A stretch of 47,765 nt of DNA from Nostoc mirabile CHAB5784 (GTDB taxonomy: Bacteria; Cyanobacteriota; Cyanobacteriia; Cyanobacteriales; Nostocaceae), in NCBI RefSeq assembly GCF_020829645.1, contig NZ_JAIVFS010000065.1, positions 1-47,765 of the forward strand, written 5' to 3'. The position numbers were made by a program, and so were the translations under genes. The notes beneath the pieces are model-generated. The model was not told the DNA's origin, made no database searches, and was given only the letters and a program-made list of their open reading frames with translations. Shown piece after piece: positions 38,286 to 46,825 of the stretch (position 1 is its first letter; each line of letters starts with the position of its first letter).

Positions 38286-38818
38286 CTTGATCTCAAGTGT
38301 GTGTTTGTACTAATGTTTTTTAAAATAGTTTAAAATCAAATATTAAGGATAGAGATGGCGAAGCTGTCATGAAGTGCAATCCTTACCGTTTAGTTTAAAA
38401 ACCTAGCACTACCATAGACATTTGTCTTTGAAAAACGCGATTTCTTGGGATATTCTCAATCAACGCTCTTGCTGCGATTGCATGAAATACACTCAGGTGA
38501 TCGCCCACAAAATGTAATTGCAAATTAAGAATGCATCGAATTGCGAATTGTTTTAATCCTTAATCCTCTTTTGTCAAATTTCAATAGGTTTTTAAACTAA
38601 ACCGTCTAGGGGAGCAATTCATGACCAAGCCCCATTGGGGCTATTTGCAGGTTCAGATGTGGGGTGTGGGGAAAGAAGTAGCCCAACAACCTTCTTCGTC
38701 ACTTGAACCATCTTTCAAGATGATTGCATTGATCGGAGTTTCAAAGCTACGGTCAATGCCGTATCCCCGAACCTACAACCCTACCCCCTTCTTTTTGACA
38801 ACTTTGCCAGTTCTACCC
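38286..38818. other. intergenic region upstream of the giant gene, no gene seen
   Basis: The first 300 bases are AT-rich and hold a 17 bp inverted repeat (separate entry) and two AATTGCG units. A small hairpin (AGCCCC-ATT-GGGGCT) lies at 38628-38642. The promoter of the operon should be here; I found no convincing -35/-10 pair on the minus strand. The 98-codon frame at 38621-38917 overlaps the next gene and has no protein-like composition. Confidence 0.6.
38388..38602. repeat. 17 bp perfect inverted repeat around 181 bp
   Basis: GTTTAGTTTAAAAACCT at 38388-38404 recurs as its exact reverse complement at 38586-38602. The enclosed 181 bp has no ORF. It could be a small non-autonomous element or paired regulatory sites. 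No target duplication was found next to the arms. Confidence 0.7.
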
Positions 38819-39550
38819 CTAGATAGAAGCACTCATAGCAAATACATTGGAAACTACAGTTTTCTCTTCACTAGTTTTACCCAAAAACTTCTTGCTAATA
38901 ATTTCTTGGTAAGCTGATAAGTCTGCTTGCCAATTATCAATGCCTTGATGCACGTTATTCTTGCGTTCAACTGGAGTTTCACTTGTGACTTCGTAGCTAA
39001 AACTGCCACTAAACAACACAATTGGCGTGGTTGTTTCGTCTGGGTTCCGCAGGGAAGCTTCATTTACACTCAGGTAAAATGGCCCGCGCTCCAAGGTATA
39101 AGCTAAGTTCAGTGTTGCTCTGACTGGTGCAGTCCCCGCTTCTTGCCATGCACCCGCAGATAATAGTGTTTCTGTTATAAATAAACGGGCTGCATCTTGC
39201 TCTTTTTCAAAAGCAACGTAGCCTCTTGGATTAATTCCTACAGCTTCATACTCGACGTTGGGTAAGGCTTCAACATATTTTTTAGCAATAGCAGCCACGG
39301 CGATTTCTTCTACTGCTTTGTTTTCAATCGCTTCTATGAACATGACTCGTGTTGGTTCAGCTATTATAACGATGCCGTTGGTGAAGGCGACTTGGGATAC
39401 GCTTTGGGTATATATCGGTTGACGAGCCAATTCCCATTCGGTCGGAACGATGCCACTATATTTGAGGAAATCTGGATTCAGGATAGTGGGTTTGTGATTT
39501 TTCGCGGCAATGATAATCCCGAACTCTTGAGTAATTAAGGTTTGGCTCAT
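38819..39550 (-). CDS. hypothetical protein, 243 aa
   Basis: ATG 39550 has AGGAAAACATC upstream. The protein is soluble with no signal peptide and a mixed alpha/beta look (FGIIIAAKNHKPTILNPDFL, FTNGIVIIAEPTRVMFIEAI, then VEYEAVGINPRGYVAF). The second half predicts as beta (APVRATLNLAYTLERGPFYLSV, TPIVLFSGSFSYEV). I do not recognise a family. It is transcribed in the same direction as the giant operon but lies 533 nt upstream of it with an inverted repeat between, so co-transcription is uncertain. Composition is like its neighbours. Confidence 0.8.
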   Translation of the reverse strand: MSQTLITQEFGIIIAAKNHKPTILNPDFLKYSGIVPTEWELARQPIYTQSVSQVAFTNGIVIIAEPTRVMFIEAIENKAVEEIAVAAIAKKYVEALPNVEYEAVGINPRGYVAFEKEQDAARLFITETLLSAGAWQEAGTAPVRATLNLAYTLERGPFYLSVNEASLRNPDETTTPIVLFSGSFSYEVTSETPVERKNNVHQGIDNWQADLSAYQEIISKKFLGKTSEEKTVVSNVFAMSASI

Positions 39551-40005
39551 GATGTTTTCCTAATAACGGTTTATTTCAAGTTATAAGTGCTTGTGTGGGC
39601 GGTGGTCTTGCTCTTTAGCGGAACTTGTTTGTGTCATTATCTGTTCCTTGGTGTTGGCGGATTTGATATAGGGGAGAAAAAATCAGAACGACCTCCGACA
39701 TTTCAGACCTTACATCCGCCTTTGTTTTAGGAGTTTCCGTAGGGTAGGAGGAATCAGACGTAGTAGCTTCAACCTTAGACACATAACCCACTACTGGACA
39801 CGGTTAGTGTCGTAACACTTATATTTTTATACACGTTTTGGAAAATTTACACCTGCGAGATTCTACGCAAATATGTTCAAATCTACTTTTAGTTAATAAC
39901 TGTATTGATTATATTATTTTCATGAATTATCTTATAGAAATTGAATTCTGTTTACATTAAAAAAGAACCAAGGTCATCTTTATTTGGTATCAGAGCCTCG
40001 ACTCT
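39551..40005. other. divergent intergenic region, no gene seen
   Basis: This 455 nt gap separates the divergent 39550 and 40006 genes. No ORF or RNA gene is recognisable. A GACAC-GGTTA-GTGTC small palindrome lies around 39796-39810. A candidate promoter for the glycosyltransferase is listed separately. Confidence 0.6.
39905..39933 (+). promoter_or_regulatory. candidate sigma-70-type promoter for the glycosyltransferase gene
   Basis: TTGATT at 39905-39910 and TATCTT at 39928-39933 are 17 nt apart, about 75 nt before the ATG. The surroundings are AT-rich, so chance matches are likely. Confidence 0.3.
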
Positions 40006-40767
40006 ATGGAAAATTCAATTTCTCTGATCATGACCGTCTACAATCGGGAGCGTTACCTTGCTTCTGCAATTCAAAGTGTCTTAACTCAGACTCACCCGGA
40101 TTTGGAACTGCTGATTTGGGATGATGGCTCCACTGACCGTTCTGTTGAAATCGCTCGCTCTGCGGCTCAAAATGACCCACGGGTGCGTGTAGTAGCGGCA
40201 TCACACCAGGGGCGAGCGCGTTCTCTACTTGCTGCCATCAATGAAACGGCGTTTCCCTATTTCGCATGGGTGGACAGCGATGATTTGTTAGCACCAACTG
40301 CCTTAGAAGAAACAGCATCTGTATTGGATGCACGTCCCGAAGTTGGGCTAGTGTACACCGATTATCAAGTAATTAACGAGAACGATCAACTTTTGGGATA
40401 TGGGCAACGCTGTCGTATTCCCTACTCTAAAGAGCGATTGTTAGTTGACTTCATGATATTTCACTTCCGACTGCTGCGCCGAGAAGTTTACGAGAAAGTG
40501 GGTGGCATCAATGAGCAATTTGAACTTGCTCAAGATTATGACTTGTGTCTGCGACTTTCTGAAGTCACAGAGGTTGAACACTTGATAAAACCTCTCTACT
40601 ATTATCGCTATCATTCACAGAGTGTGTCCCAACAAGAACGAGTTGAGCAAATTTTGGCAGCGCGGGATGCCATTAACCTTGCTCTACAGCGTCGCAAGAT
40701 GAGCGATCTTTATGAACTTGATGTCCAAATTGTCGGACAGTACCGTTTGCGTTCAAAGCTATTGTAG
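40006..40767 (+). CDS. family 2 glycosyltransferase, 253 aa
   Basis: The GT-A fold motifs are complete: start SLIMTVYNRERYLASAIQSV, nucleotide-binding DDGS at 39-42, and the metal-binding DxD as DSDD at 90-93. The acceptor-side QDYDLCLRL follows near residue 180. The length is normal for a soluble GT2 enzyme and there are no membrane helices. Such enzymes move a sugar from a nucleotide donor to a glycan, lipid or protein acceptor on the cytosolic side; the donor cannot be read from sequence. No other glycan genes are adjacent, so a link to glycosylation of the giant protein is only a possibility. There is no strong ribosome site before ATG 40006. Confidence 0.9.
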   Translation: MENSISLIMTVYNRERYLASAIQSVLTQTHPDLELLIWDDGSTDRSVEIARSAAQNDPRVRVVAASHQGRARSLLAAINETAFPYFAWVDSDDLLAPTALEETASVLDARPEVGLVYTDYQVINENDQLLGYGQRCRIPYSKERLLVDFMIFHFRLLRREVYEKVGGINEQFELAQDYDLCLRLSEVTEVEHLIKPLYYYRYHSQSVSQQERVEQILAARDAINLALQRRKMSDLYELDVQIVGQYRLRSKLL

Positions 40768-41029
40768 AATTCCTCTCCATCTCTACCCAATAGGAGCTAT
40801 CAGAACTGATGCCTTGCTCCACCTACGGTGTAATTCTAGGCAACCACTTTTTTTCTAGATTTTACGTTGCATTTTATTGCCTTTGGATAAGAATTCATCC
40901 AATTCACCAACGGCAAGGAAATACTTGTAGAGACAGTATGGCGTTGCTCCCGTTGGGAGTGGGAACGAGTGCTGCAATAATATGCCGGCAGTTGAAGTGC
41001 ATTCCCGCAAAGGCTTGCCGTAGGCATCG

Positions 41030-41580
41030 CTACTCCTCCCAATCAACCAACACCCCATCCACAATAACAACCCCCCACTGGGGGAACTTAGCCAGTAGCT
41101 TTTTAATCACAATCTGCTTTCGCCGGATCGTCATCCCAACACTCCTGCAAGAAGTCAAACCCCGGATTCTGCCCTGAATTCGCCGCAACTTTGAGTTTCT
41201 GCATACGCTCCGGTCGTACATTTGACCTTGCAACAATCGCTTCATGTGACCACTTTTCAGTGATAGGCGTGGCGGAAGTTTCACCCTCATCAACTGGTTT
41301 GACTTCTACACCCGAAACTGAATTTTCAACTAAGAACAAAGTGGGATTACCTGCTTCTACCTGCCCCTGAGTTTGATTAGCGATGGCTACGCCCGCCGCA
41401 GGCATCGCAGAATTTAAAGATTTTTCATTTTGAGCGACGGACACGGCGGAACAAATACCTTCATAGCAGTCCCTCTGTTCAACACTGCAATCTTGGTTTT
41501 CAGCCAACAACAAAGCGGAATTACTCTGTGCAGCATCCACAAGCGCCAGCGTTGTGGAGTCCATTGCCGTAGGCAAGCCA
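41030..41580 (-). pseudogene. copy A of a repeated small-protein module, frameshifted
   Basis: One frame reads IVARSNVRPERMQKLKVAAN, GQNPGFDFLQECWDDDPA and then goes off frame. The next frame resumes with QIVIKKLLAKFPQWGVVIVDG and ends VLVDWEE. Comparison with copy C (47435-47704) shows one extra base just after AATCTGC near 41116. The upstream part (VAIANQTQGQVEAGNPT...) is not protein-family-like. The open frame to 41666 starts inside the nucleoside phosphorylase remnant in another phase, so the true 5' end is lost. Function unknown. Confidence 0.7.
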
Positions 41581-41583
41581 ACT

Positions 41584-41772
41584 TCATTCTCTGACACGCC
41601 CTCGACAGCTATTGAGTCCGCGATTTTCTGACAACACGCGCACATCTTGTAAATAAGTTTGGGCAATTAGACGCGATCGCTCCGGGTCGCCAGATAATAG
41701 GGCAATGCTGGGAGGCGATGAACCTAAATCGTCTAGTCCAAAGCCAATGTGATAAAAGCGTTGATTTAGCAT
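41584..41772 (-). pseudogene. nucleoside phosphorylase, N-terminal remnant
   Basis: The 62 codons read FYHIGFGLDDLGSSPPSIAL, LSGDPERSRLIAQTYL, VRVLSENRGLNSCRG, the N-terminus of the uridine/purine nucleoside phosphorylase family (phosphate-loop GDPxR). The remaining about 200 residues are absent, and sequence related to copy A follows. The IS element inserted 17 nt upstream of its ATG, so its promoter is also cut off. It is a dead fragment. Confidence 0.75.
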
Positions 41773-41789
41773 TTAATTTTGGATTTTAG

Positions 41790-43675
41790 CAGTAATTCTC
41801 ATTTTGAAAAAAATCAGAGAAAATTCTGTTATTTAAATAGATAACTTGTGTCGAAGCATCATTTTTTGACAGATAATTATCATCCAACGTTGGAGGTAGA
41901 CAGGTTTGAAGAAATTTGTCCATGAAAAATTGATTTCAACTGATAAATCCAGATGAAATTCTCAACAATTTTTTAGTTTTTTAATAAATAACTTTCTCCT
42001 CCTCGTTTAAGATATTGACATTTTTCAACTAGAATTTACTCTTTTTAATGGATCATGTTCTGTGAGGATGAATGAGAATAAATGCGACCAATCTTTAAAC
42101 CATAAATATTTTAATAAGGTACGAATATCCTTAAAGAAATTAGTTCGAGTTACTAATATTTCACGAACTTTTTGATAAATATAATTAACTAAATCTAAAA
42201 CAGTATGAAATAAAAAAGCTAGCAAATTTAAAGACAATAATAACTCGCATAAATGATTTTCACCATGACCAAAGTTATGCTCTAAATTATAACCGTGATT
42301 TTTAAGAACATTATTCCCCTCATTTTCAACTTTCCATCTGCTGCGCCCAGCTTTGACAATTTCCTCAACATTATTCTCAGTGATTTTATGATTAGTTACC
42401 CAATTATTTTGGTAGATAATTTTCTGTGTTTTTTCATTAATAACAGTCACTTCGCACCAATTAACTTCAAGACTTGAGTCTTCATCTTTTAAAGGAACTC
42501 TTGAAGCATAACGATAGCGATAAATTAGATTTTTTCGCCCATCCCATTGTTTCTTTTCAATGGTTGTAATTTCTCCACTTTTTTCTAAGAATTTTAGCCA
42601 ATCATATAAAGTCTTGTGTGACGTTTCTAGACAAACAAAAAGAAAATTATAACCTTGTTTTAGTGCTAATTTACAAACAGGTTCGTGAGAATATAAGTCG
42701 TCTCCTAAAATAGTTACAGGATAACCATACTTATTTTGATGATTTTTATTTAACCATCTTTTAACAGCCGCATTTTCACAGTCTTGTTTTTGATGTCCAT
42801 CTTGTTTTTTAATGAATTCTGGTGAGAGATTAATTACTTGTTTTTGATTAGGAGAAACTATAATAGGTGTGACACAGCCATGAAAATAAGTTGTAGTTCC
42901 ATTTCGATGATTACGACAATTACAATGAGGGCAATTAATTTTCTTAGATGAAAAATATTCTGTGCCATCTAACGCCACTAAAATTTCTCCATCTAAATAA
43001 AGAAACTTTGATAAAATTCCCTTTTTTTCTAACCATTCATAGACTTCTTGAAAAGCCATAAAGATAGTAGCTGCTGGCACCGGATCTAACAAATTTCTTA
43101 TTTGATTATCACAAGGGATTTTCTCAATTGAAAATAAACTTTCTGCATTATCTTTTCCCTTATTGCTTTTCATTAATCGTTGATGGTCTAAAAAAGACGC
43201 TGACTGCGTAAAAAAGATGGAAAATGCTGCCATCACTGCGTCTTCTACCTGATATTTCGTATTATTTCCAGGTTTCCTTTCATCAGGTAAATCATGTAAT
43301 GATGACCGTAAAAATTGTATTAATTCAGGAATTTCTAGGGACCCTGCCAAATGATCCATGTTTGAGTAATTTGACGCACTGTCGGATTTTTAACTCACCG
43401 ATTTTACATCATCTGACAACAATTATACATTTTTATTTTCCTTGAATTCCCTATTCTAAAAACCGAATGATGGACTGGATTTCCCCTTTTCGTTGTCAGC
43501 CAATTCTCGTTAATGAACTCAGTATTTATATTTAATCAATCGGTCAAATTGTTTTTTAGCGATCGCTTCACTCGCCACAAGCATCGCCTCTCCCGGAAAA
43601 CTAGTTTTTTTGTACTATATTTTGATTTTCAAAATGGGGGTCAATACTCTATTTATTTCAAAATGAGAATTGCTG
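41790..43675 (-). mobile_element. complete insertion sequence, 1886 bp, with TIRs and 9 bp target duplication
   Basis: Ends: 41790-41819 and 43647-43675 are inverted repeats starting CAGYAATTCTCATTTTGAAA (28 of 30 positions match, with one gap). GGATTTTAG occurs exactly outside both ends (41781-41789 and 43676-43684), a 9 bp target-site duplication. The only gene is the transposase at 42025-43359. About 235 and 315 nt of non-coding sequence lie between the gene and the ends. The intact duplication indicates a direct, recent insertion. Confidence 0.88.
42025..43359 (-). CDS. DDE transposase, 444 aa (IS4/ISNCY-like)
   Basis: N-terminal LPDERKPGNNTKYQVEDAVM is typical of cyanobacterial IS transposases of this kind. 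The likely catalytic residues are D131 (ALDGTEYF), D220/D221 (ILGDDLYSHEP) and E345 or E347 in RSRWKVENEGNN. A CPHC-NCRNH metal-binding-like insertion follows the first Asp (143-151). The frame is full-length and uninterrupted. It sits alone inside the TIR-bounded element, so it should catalyse cut and paste of that element. The exact IS family is uncertain without a database comparison. Confidence 0.9.
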   Translation of the reverse strand: MDHLAGSLEIPELIQFLRSSLHDLPDERKPGNNTKYQVEDAVMAAFSIFFTQSASFLDHQRLMKSNKGKDNAESLFSIEKIPCDNQIRNLLDPVPAATIFMAFQEVYEWLEKKGILSKFLYLDGEILVALDGTEYFSSKKINCPHCNCRNHRNGTTTYFHGCVTPIIVSPNQKQVINLSPEFIKKQDGHQKQDCENAAVKRWLNKNHQNKYGYPVTILGDDLYSHEPVCKLALKQGYNFLFVCLETSHKTLYDWLKFLEKSGEITTIEKKQWDGRKNLIYRYRYASRVPLKDEDSSLEVNWCEVTVINEKTQKIIYQNNWVTNHKITENNVEEIVKAGRSRWKVENEGNNVLKNHGYNLEHNFGHGENHLCELLLSLNLLAFLFHTVLDLVNYIYQKVREILVTRTNFFKDIRTLLKYLWFKDWSHLFSFILTEHDPLKRVNSS

Positions 43676-43827
43676 GGATTTTAGATTTTGGTTTATCTTA
43701 CTACTTAGCTTACTTACGAACCGTCTTTACCTTTCCGTGTTCCCTCCTCGCTTGTTATTAGCAGGTCGGTGCCATACGAAAAAAGAAAAATACATAGATC
43801 AGCCTGTTCATTTTTTTATGCTACATA

Positions 43828-43833
43828 TATAAT
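43828..43833 (+). promoter_or_regulatory. candidate -10 box of the EF-G gene
   Basis: A perfect TATAAT lies about 60 nt before the start codon. The -35 region at the right distance (TGTTCA, 43805-43810) is weak. The site is downstream of the IS, so the insertion did not separate it from the gene. Confidence 0.4.
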
Positions 43834-43891
43834 ACAAAATATATCACTACTCAGTTGGTGACTGTTTGCCGCTTGAACAAAAGGAAATTTT

Positions 43892-45895
43892 ATGATTCCC
43901 CGAACACGCATCCGAAATATTGGTATCTCTGCCCACATCGACTCTGGTAAAACTACGCTGTCAGAGCGAATTCTCTTCTACACGGGCAGAATCCACGCTA
44001 TTGAGGAAGTGCGGGGAGGCGGTAAGGGTGCAACGATGGATTTTATGCCAGAGGAAAAGCTGCATGGTATAACTATCACTTCTGCTGCTACCACCTGCCA
44101 GTGGCACGATACTCAAATCAACCTGATTGATACACCTGGACACGTAGATTTCACGATAGAAGTGGAACGCGCCCTGCGGGTATTGGATGGGGCGGTGATG
44201 GTACTGTGTGCTGTGGCGGGTGTGCAGTCCCAGTCCATTACGGTGGATCGGCAAATGAAGCGCTACCGTGTGCCGCGTTTGGCGTTCATTAACAAAATGG
44301 ATCGGACGGGAGCAGATCCATTTCGTGTAGTACAGGGAATACGCGATCGCTTGCAACTAAATGCAATATTGCTCCAGTACCCGATCGGCAGTGAAGACCA
44401 ATTCCAGGGAGTGATTGACCTGGTAGAAATGACTGCTGACTACTTTGAAGGTGAAAATGGGGAAAACTGGCTGAAAAAGCCAATTCCCGAATCACTTATA
44501 GATGAAGCACAACAGGCACGGGAAAAGTTGCTAGATACTTTGTCGCTGTTCTCAGAACCGATGACCGAGATGCTACTGGCGGGTGAGGAAATTCCTAAAG
44601 AATTAATTTGGGAAACCATCCGACAGGCAACCTTGAGCCTAGAATTCACGCCTGTACTGCTGGGTTCGGCATTCAAAAATAAAGGAGTGCAAAACTTATT
44701 AGATGCAGTTACGCTTTATCTACCATCTCCGATAGATAGAGAAGTGGTCAAAACCGCAGAGTCGGTTAGTGTCTACCCTAACCCCGATGCTTCCTTGGTG
44801 GCATTGGCATTTAAACTCACTGTTGAATCCTTTGGGCAGTTGACCTATACCCGGATTTACTCTGGGACGCTCAAACCCGGTGATACCGTCTACAACTCAC
44901 GGACTGAACAGCGAGTGCAAATCGGTCGCTTGGTGAGAATGCACGCCAATAAGCGAGAAGAGGTAAAAGTTGCCGTTGCTGGGGATATTGTGGCTCTGTT
45001 GGGTGTGGATTGTGCTTCTGGTGATACATTCTGTTCTGGAGAACCACTGGTATCTCTAGAGAAGATGTTTGTGCCGGAACCAGTGATTACGCTAGCGATT
45101 ACGCCCAAAAAGCAGGAAGATAGTGATCGCCTTTCCAAAGCACTGAATCGCTTTCAAAGGGAAGACCCCACCTTCCGGTTGAGTATCGACCCCGAATTAG
45201 GATCAACTCTAATTTCTGGAATGGGCGAACTCCACTTGGAAATCTACCTAGAACGCATCCAACGGGAATATAATGCCGAGGTCTACGTTGGTACTCCCGC
45301 CGTGGCGTACCGAGAAACCATTAGACAACAAGCAACCTTTGACTACCGATTTAAGAAACAGTCAGGCGGCCCTGGTCAGTACGCCCATATTACTGGGTGG
45401 ATTGAACCCACAGATGAACCGTTTATCTTTGAGAATCGGGTAGTTGGGGGTGCAATTCCCAAAGAATATATCCCTGCGTGTGAGAAAGGTTTCCGTGAGG
45501 CGATGCAATCAGGGCAGTTGGAAGGCTATCCCGTAACTGGCGTGAAAGTCGTTTTGGATGGTGGTTCCTATCACCCAATTGACTCTTCAGAATTGGCCTT
45601 CCGGTCAGCGTCCCATCAGGCAATTGAAGGTGCAATCGCCAAAGCAAAACCCTACATCCTCGAACCCATCATGCTTGTAGAGGTGGAAACACCCAACGAG
45701 TTCATGGGAAGGGTTCAGGGTGACTTATCCTCCCGTCGAGGTTTGTTGTTGGGTTCTGAGACAATGCAGGGATACACGGTGATTCGAGCCGAAGTACCGC
45801 TAGCGCGAATGTTTGGGTATTCTACAGAATTGCGATCGCTTACTTCTGGTATGGCTACTTTTTCAATGGAGTTTGCCTGCTATCGTCAGTCCTGA
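43892..45895 (+). CDS. fusA: elongation factor G paralogue (translational GTPase), 667 aa
   Basis: The full EF-G layout is present: G1 AHIDSGKT 14-21, switch I HGITI 58-62, G3 DTPGH 80-84, G4 NKMD 134-137, then domains II-V, including GSYHPIDSSELAF in the domain IV tip region and the C-terminal ARMFGYSTELRSLTSG. EF-G moves tRNA and mRNA through the ribosome after peptide transfer and splits ribosomes with RRF. AAGGA seven bases before ATG 43892 is a good ribosome site. Oddities: switch I has His58 where RGITI is nearly invariant, an RGGGKG segment replaces the usual HDGA before TMD, and the length is slightly short of the usual ~690. It stands alone, without rpsL, rpsG or tuf, so it is probably a second copy rather than the housekeeping fusA. 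Confidence 0.9.
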   Translation: MIPRTRIRNIGISAHIDSGKTTLSERILFYTGRIHAIEEVRGGGKGATMDFMPEEKLHGITITSAATTCQWHDTQINLIDTPGHVDFTIEVERALRVLDGAVMVLCAVAGVQSQSITVDRQMKRYRVPRLAFINKMDRTGADPFRVVQGIRDRLQLNAILLQYPIGSEDQFQGVIDLVEMTADYFEGENGENWLKKPIPESLIDEAQQAREKLLDTLSLFSEPMTEMLLAGEEIPKELIWETIRQATLSLEFTPVLLGSAFKNKGVQNLLDAVTLYLPSPIDREVVKTAESVSVYPNPDASLVALAFKLTVESFGQLTYTRIYSGTLKPGDTVYNSRTEQRVQIGRLVRMHANKREEVKVAVAGDIVALLGVDCASGDTFCSGEPLVSLEKMFVPEPVITLAITPKKQEDSDRLSKALNRFQREDPTFRLSIDPELGSTLISGMGELHLEIYLERIQREYNAEVYVGTPAVAYRETIRQQATFDYRFKKQSGGPGQYAHITGWIEPTDEPFIFENRVVGGAIPKEYIPACEKGFREAMQSGQLEGYPVTGVKVVLDGGSYHPIDSSELAFRSASHQAIEGAIAKAKPYILEPIMLVEVETPNEFMGRVQGDLSSRRGLLLGSETMQGYTVIRAEVPLARMFGYSTELRSLTSGMATFSMEFACYRQS

Positions 45896-45901
45896 ACCTA
45901 T

Positions 45902-45994
45902 TAGACATCTCCGAAAAAGAATTGTTTTGACGTAGCAGTGCTATGTCTCTACAAGGGTTCTGGGTAACACATATTTAATTTCTGGAGATGTCTA
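45902..45994. repeat. foldback element with 11 bp inverted ends
   Basis: TAGACATCTCC (45902-45912) and GGAGATGTCTA (45984-45994) are exact inverted repeats enclosing 71 bp that contain a small GTAGCA-TGCTAT palindrome. It is like the short MITE/REP elements of Nostoc genomes and starts six bases after the EF-G stop. Confidence 0.7.
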
Positions 45995-46016
45995 TTTGTG
46001 AAAATTCGTGGTGTCC

Positions 46017-46050
46017 AGATCCCCGACTTCATAAAACTTGTCGGGGATCT
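46017..46050. repeat. REP-like hairpin, 11 bp stem
   Basis: AGATCCCCGAC and GTCGGGGATCT are perfect arms around a 12 nt loop, followed by AACTTTTCG. This is a common cyanobacterial intergenic hairpin; it may also stop transcription of the EF-G gene. Confidence 0.75.
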
Positions 46051-46285
46051 AACTTTTCGCAAATGATTTAGGATTGCTAGAGTCGAAATTAGTGATCGCC
46101 TTTGCTTGGGTTTAAATCATCTCTACCATTTAGAGAATCAATACTATCTAGTTCATTTGGCGATATAAGTGTCCGCCACAATACTGGATCAAGCGTGTGT
46201 TGCTTAATCGCTTACTCTGTCTAGTTTTTAGACTTTTTATTACGTCGAACTCAGGTTTTATAAAGTTCTCAAACTACCGCTCACC

Positions 46286-46771
46286 CTACTCTCCCCACTC
46301 AATCAACTCCCCATCAACAACCGCAACCCCCCACTGCGGAAACTTCGCCAGCAATTTCTTGATCACAATCTGCAAAGCGGGGTCATCATCACAGCATTGT
46401 TGGAGGAAGTCAAAACCAGGATTTTCCCCAACCAGAGAAGCCATCTTCAGTTTCTCCATTCGCAATAGTCTAACTTTGGATCTAATGGCAATATCTTCGG
46501 TGGTAAACAACGCCTCACTAGATTTTTGCACCTGATAATTGACCACAGATATATTCCACAGCTTCTCAAACTTGCTGATTGTTGCCCTCATGCTGGCATA
46601 ATACTTGCTGTCTAGCAAATATTGAATTACCCACAATGGAGGGCATTCTCCAACGTTTGCTCTATCCAACCATTCAAATATCTCACTTTGATTTAATGAC
46701 ACGGGCGCGGCGGAACAAGTGCCTTCATGAGAGACTATTATTGCCAATAACTCTATTGAAAGTCTGAACAC
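46286..46771 (-). CDS. copy B of the repeated small-protein module, 161 aa, unknown function
   Basis: This is the longest copy of the module. The conserved end reads RLLRMEKLKMASLVGENPG, FDFLQQCCDDDPALQIVIKK, LLAKFPQWGVAVVDG and ELIEWGE. The region before it (SEIFEWLDRANVGECPPLWV, YLLDSKYYASMRATISKFEK) looks like a helical protein and is absent from copies A and C. The first 30 residues include a CSAAPVS stretch shared with copy A, encoded by a GCGGCGGAACAA-type dispersed repeat, so the true start is uncertain. I do not recognise the family. It is divergent from the 46826 gene with only 54 nt between them, so the promoters must overlap. Confidence 0.6.
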   Translation of the reverse strand: MFRLSIELLAIIVSHEGTCSAAPVSLNQSEIFEWLDRANVGECPPLWVIQYLLDSKYYASMRATISKFEKLWNISVVNYQVQKSSEALFTTEDIAIRSKVRLLRMEKLKMASLVGENPGFDFLQQCCDDDPALQIVIKKLLAKFPQWGVAVVDGELIEWGE

Positions 46772-46825
46772 TATAAATCTGTAAAATGGTAAAGAATTTA
46801 AAGTTATTGGCGAGGAGACAAATTA

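Larger units (their letters stand above)
45896..46285. other. gene-free region with foldback repeats after the EF-G gene
   Basis: This 390 nt region holds two foldback elements (separate entries at 45902-45994 and 46017-46050). The rest, including AGTGATCGCC and a T-rich stretch near 46220, shows no gene I can support. Confidence 0.6.

Noticed and set aside
7863..38285. CRISPR-like arrays suggested by regular repeats
   Set aside because: The repeats are protein-coding domain units of about 250-390 nt with continuous frame, not short repeats with unique spacers.
7863..38285. RTX toxin assignment for the giant protein
   Set aside because: I looked for GGxGxDxUx nonapeptide arrays and found none; calcium-type domains are Calx-beta, PKD, cadherin-like and dockerin-like.
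38621..38917. 98-codon + frame upstream of the giant gene
   Set aside because: It overlaps the end of the 38819-39550 gene, has no ribosome site, and its peptide shows no recognisable feature.
40809..41177. 122-codon + frame after the glycosyltransferase
   Set aside because: Antisense to the copy A module; Cys/His/Ser-rich non-family peptide. The 262 nt between 40768 and 41029 shows no gene.
43513..43761. 82-codon + frame between the IS transposase and the EF-G gene
   Set aside because: It runs across the IS right end (43675) and the target duplication (43676-43684), so it is a product of the insertion and not a gene.
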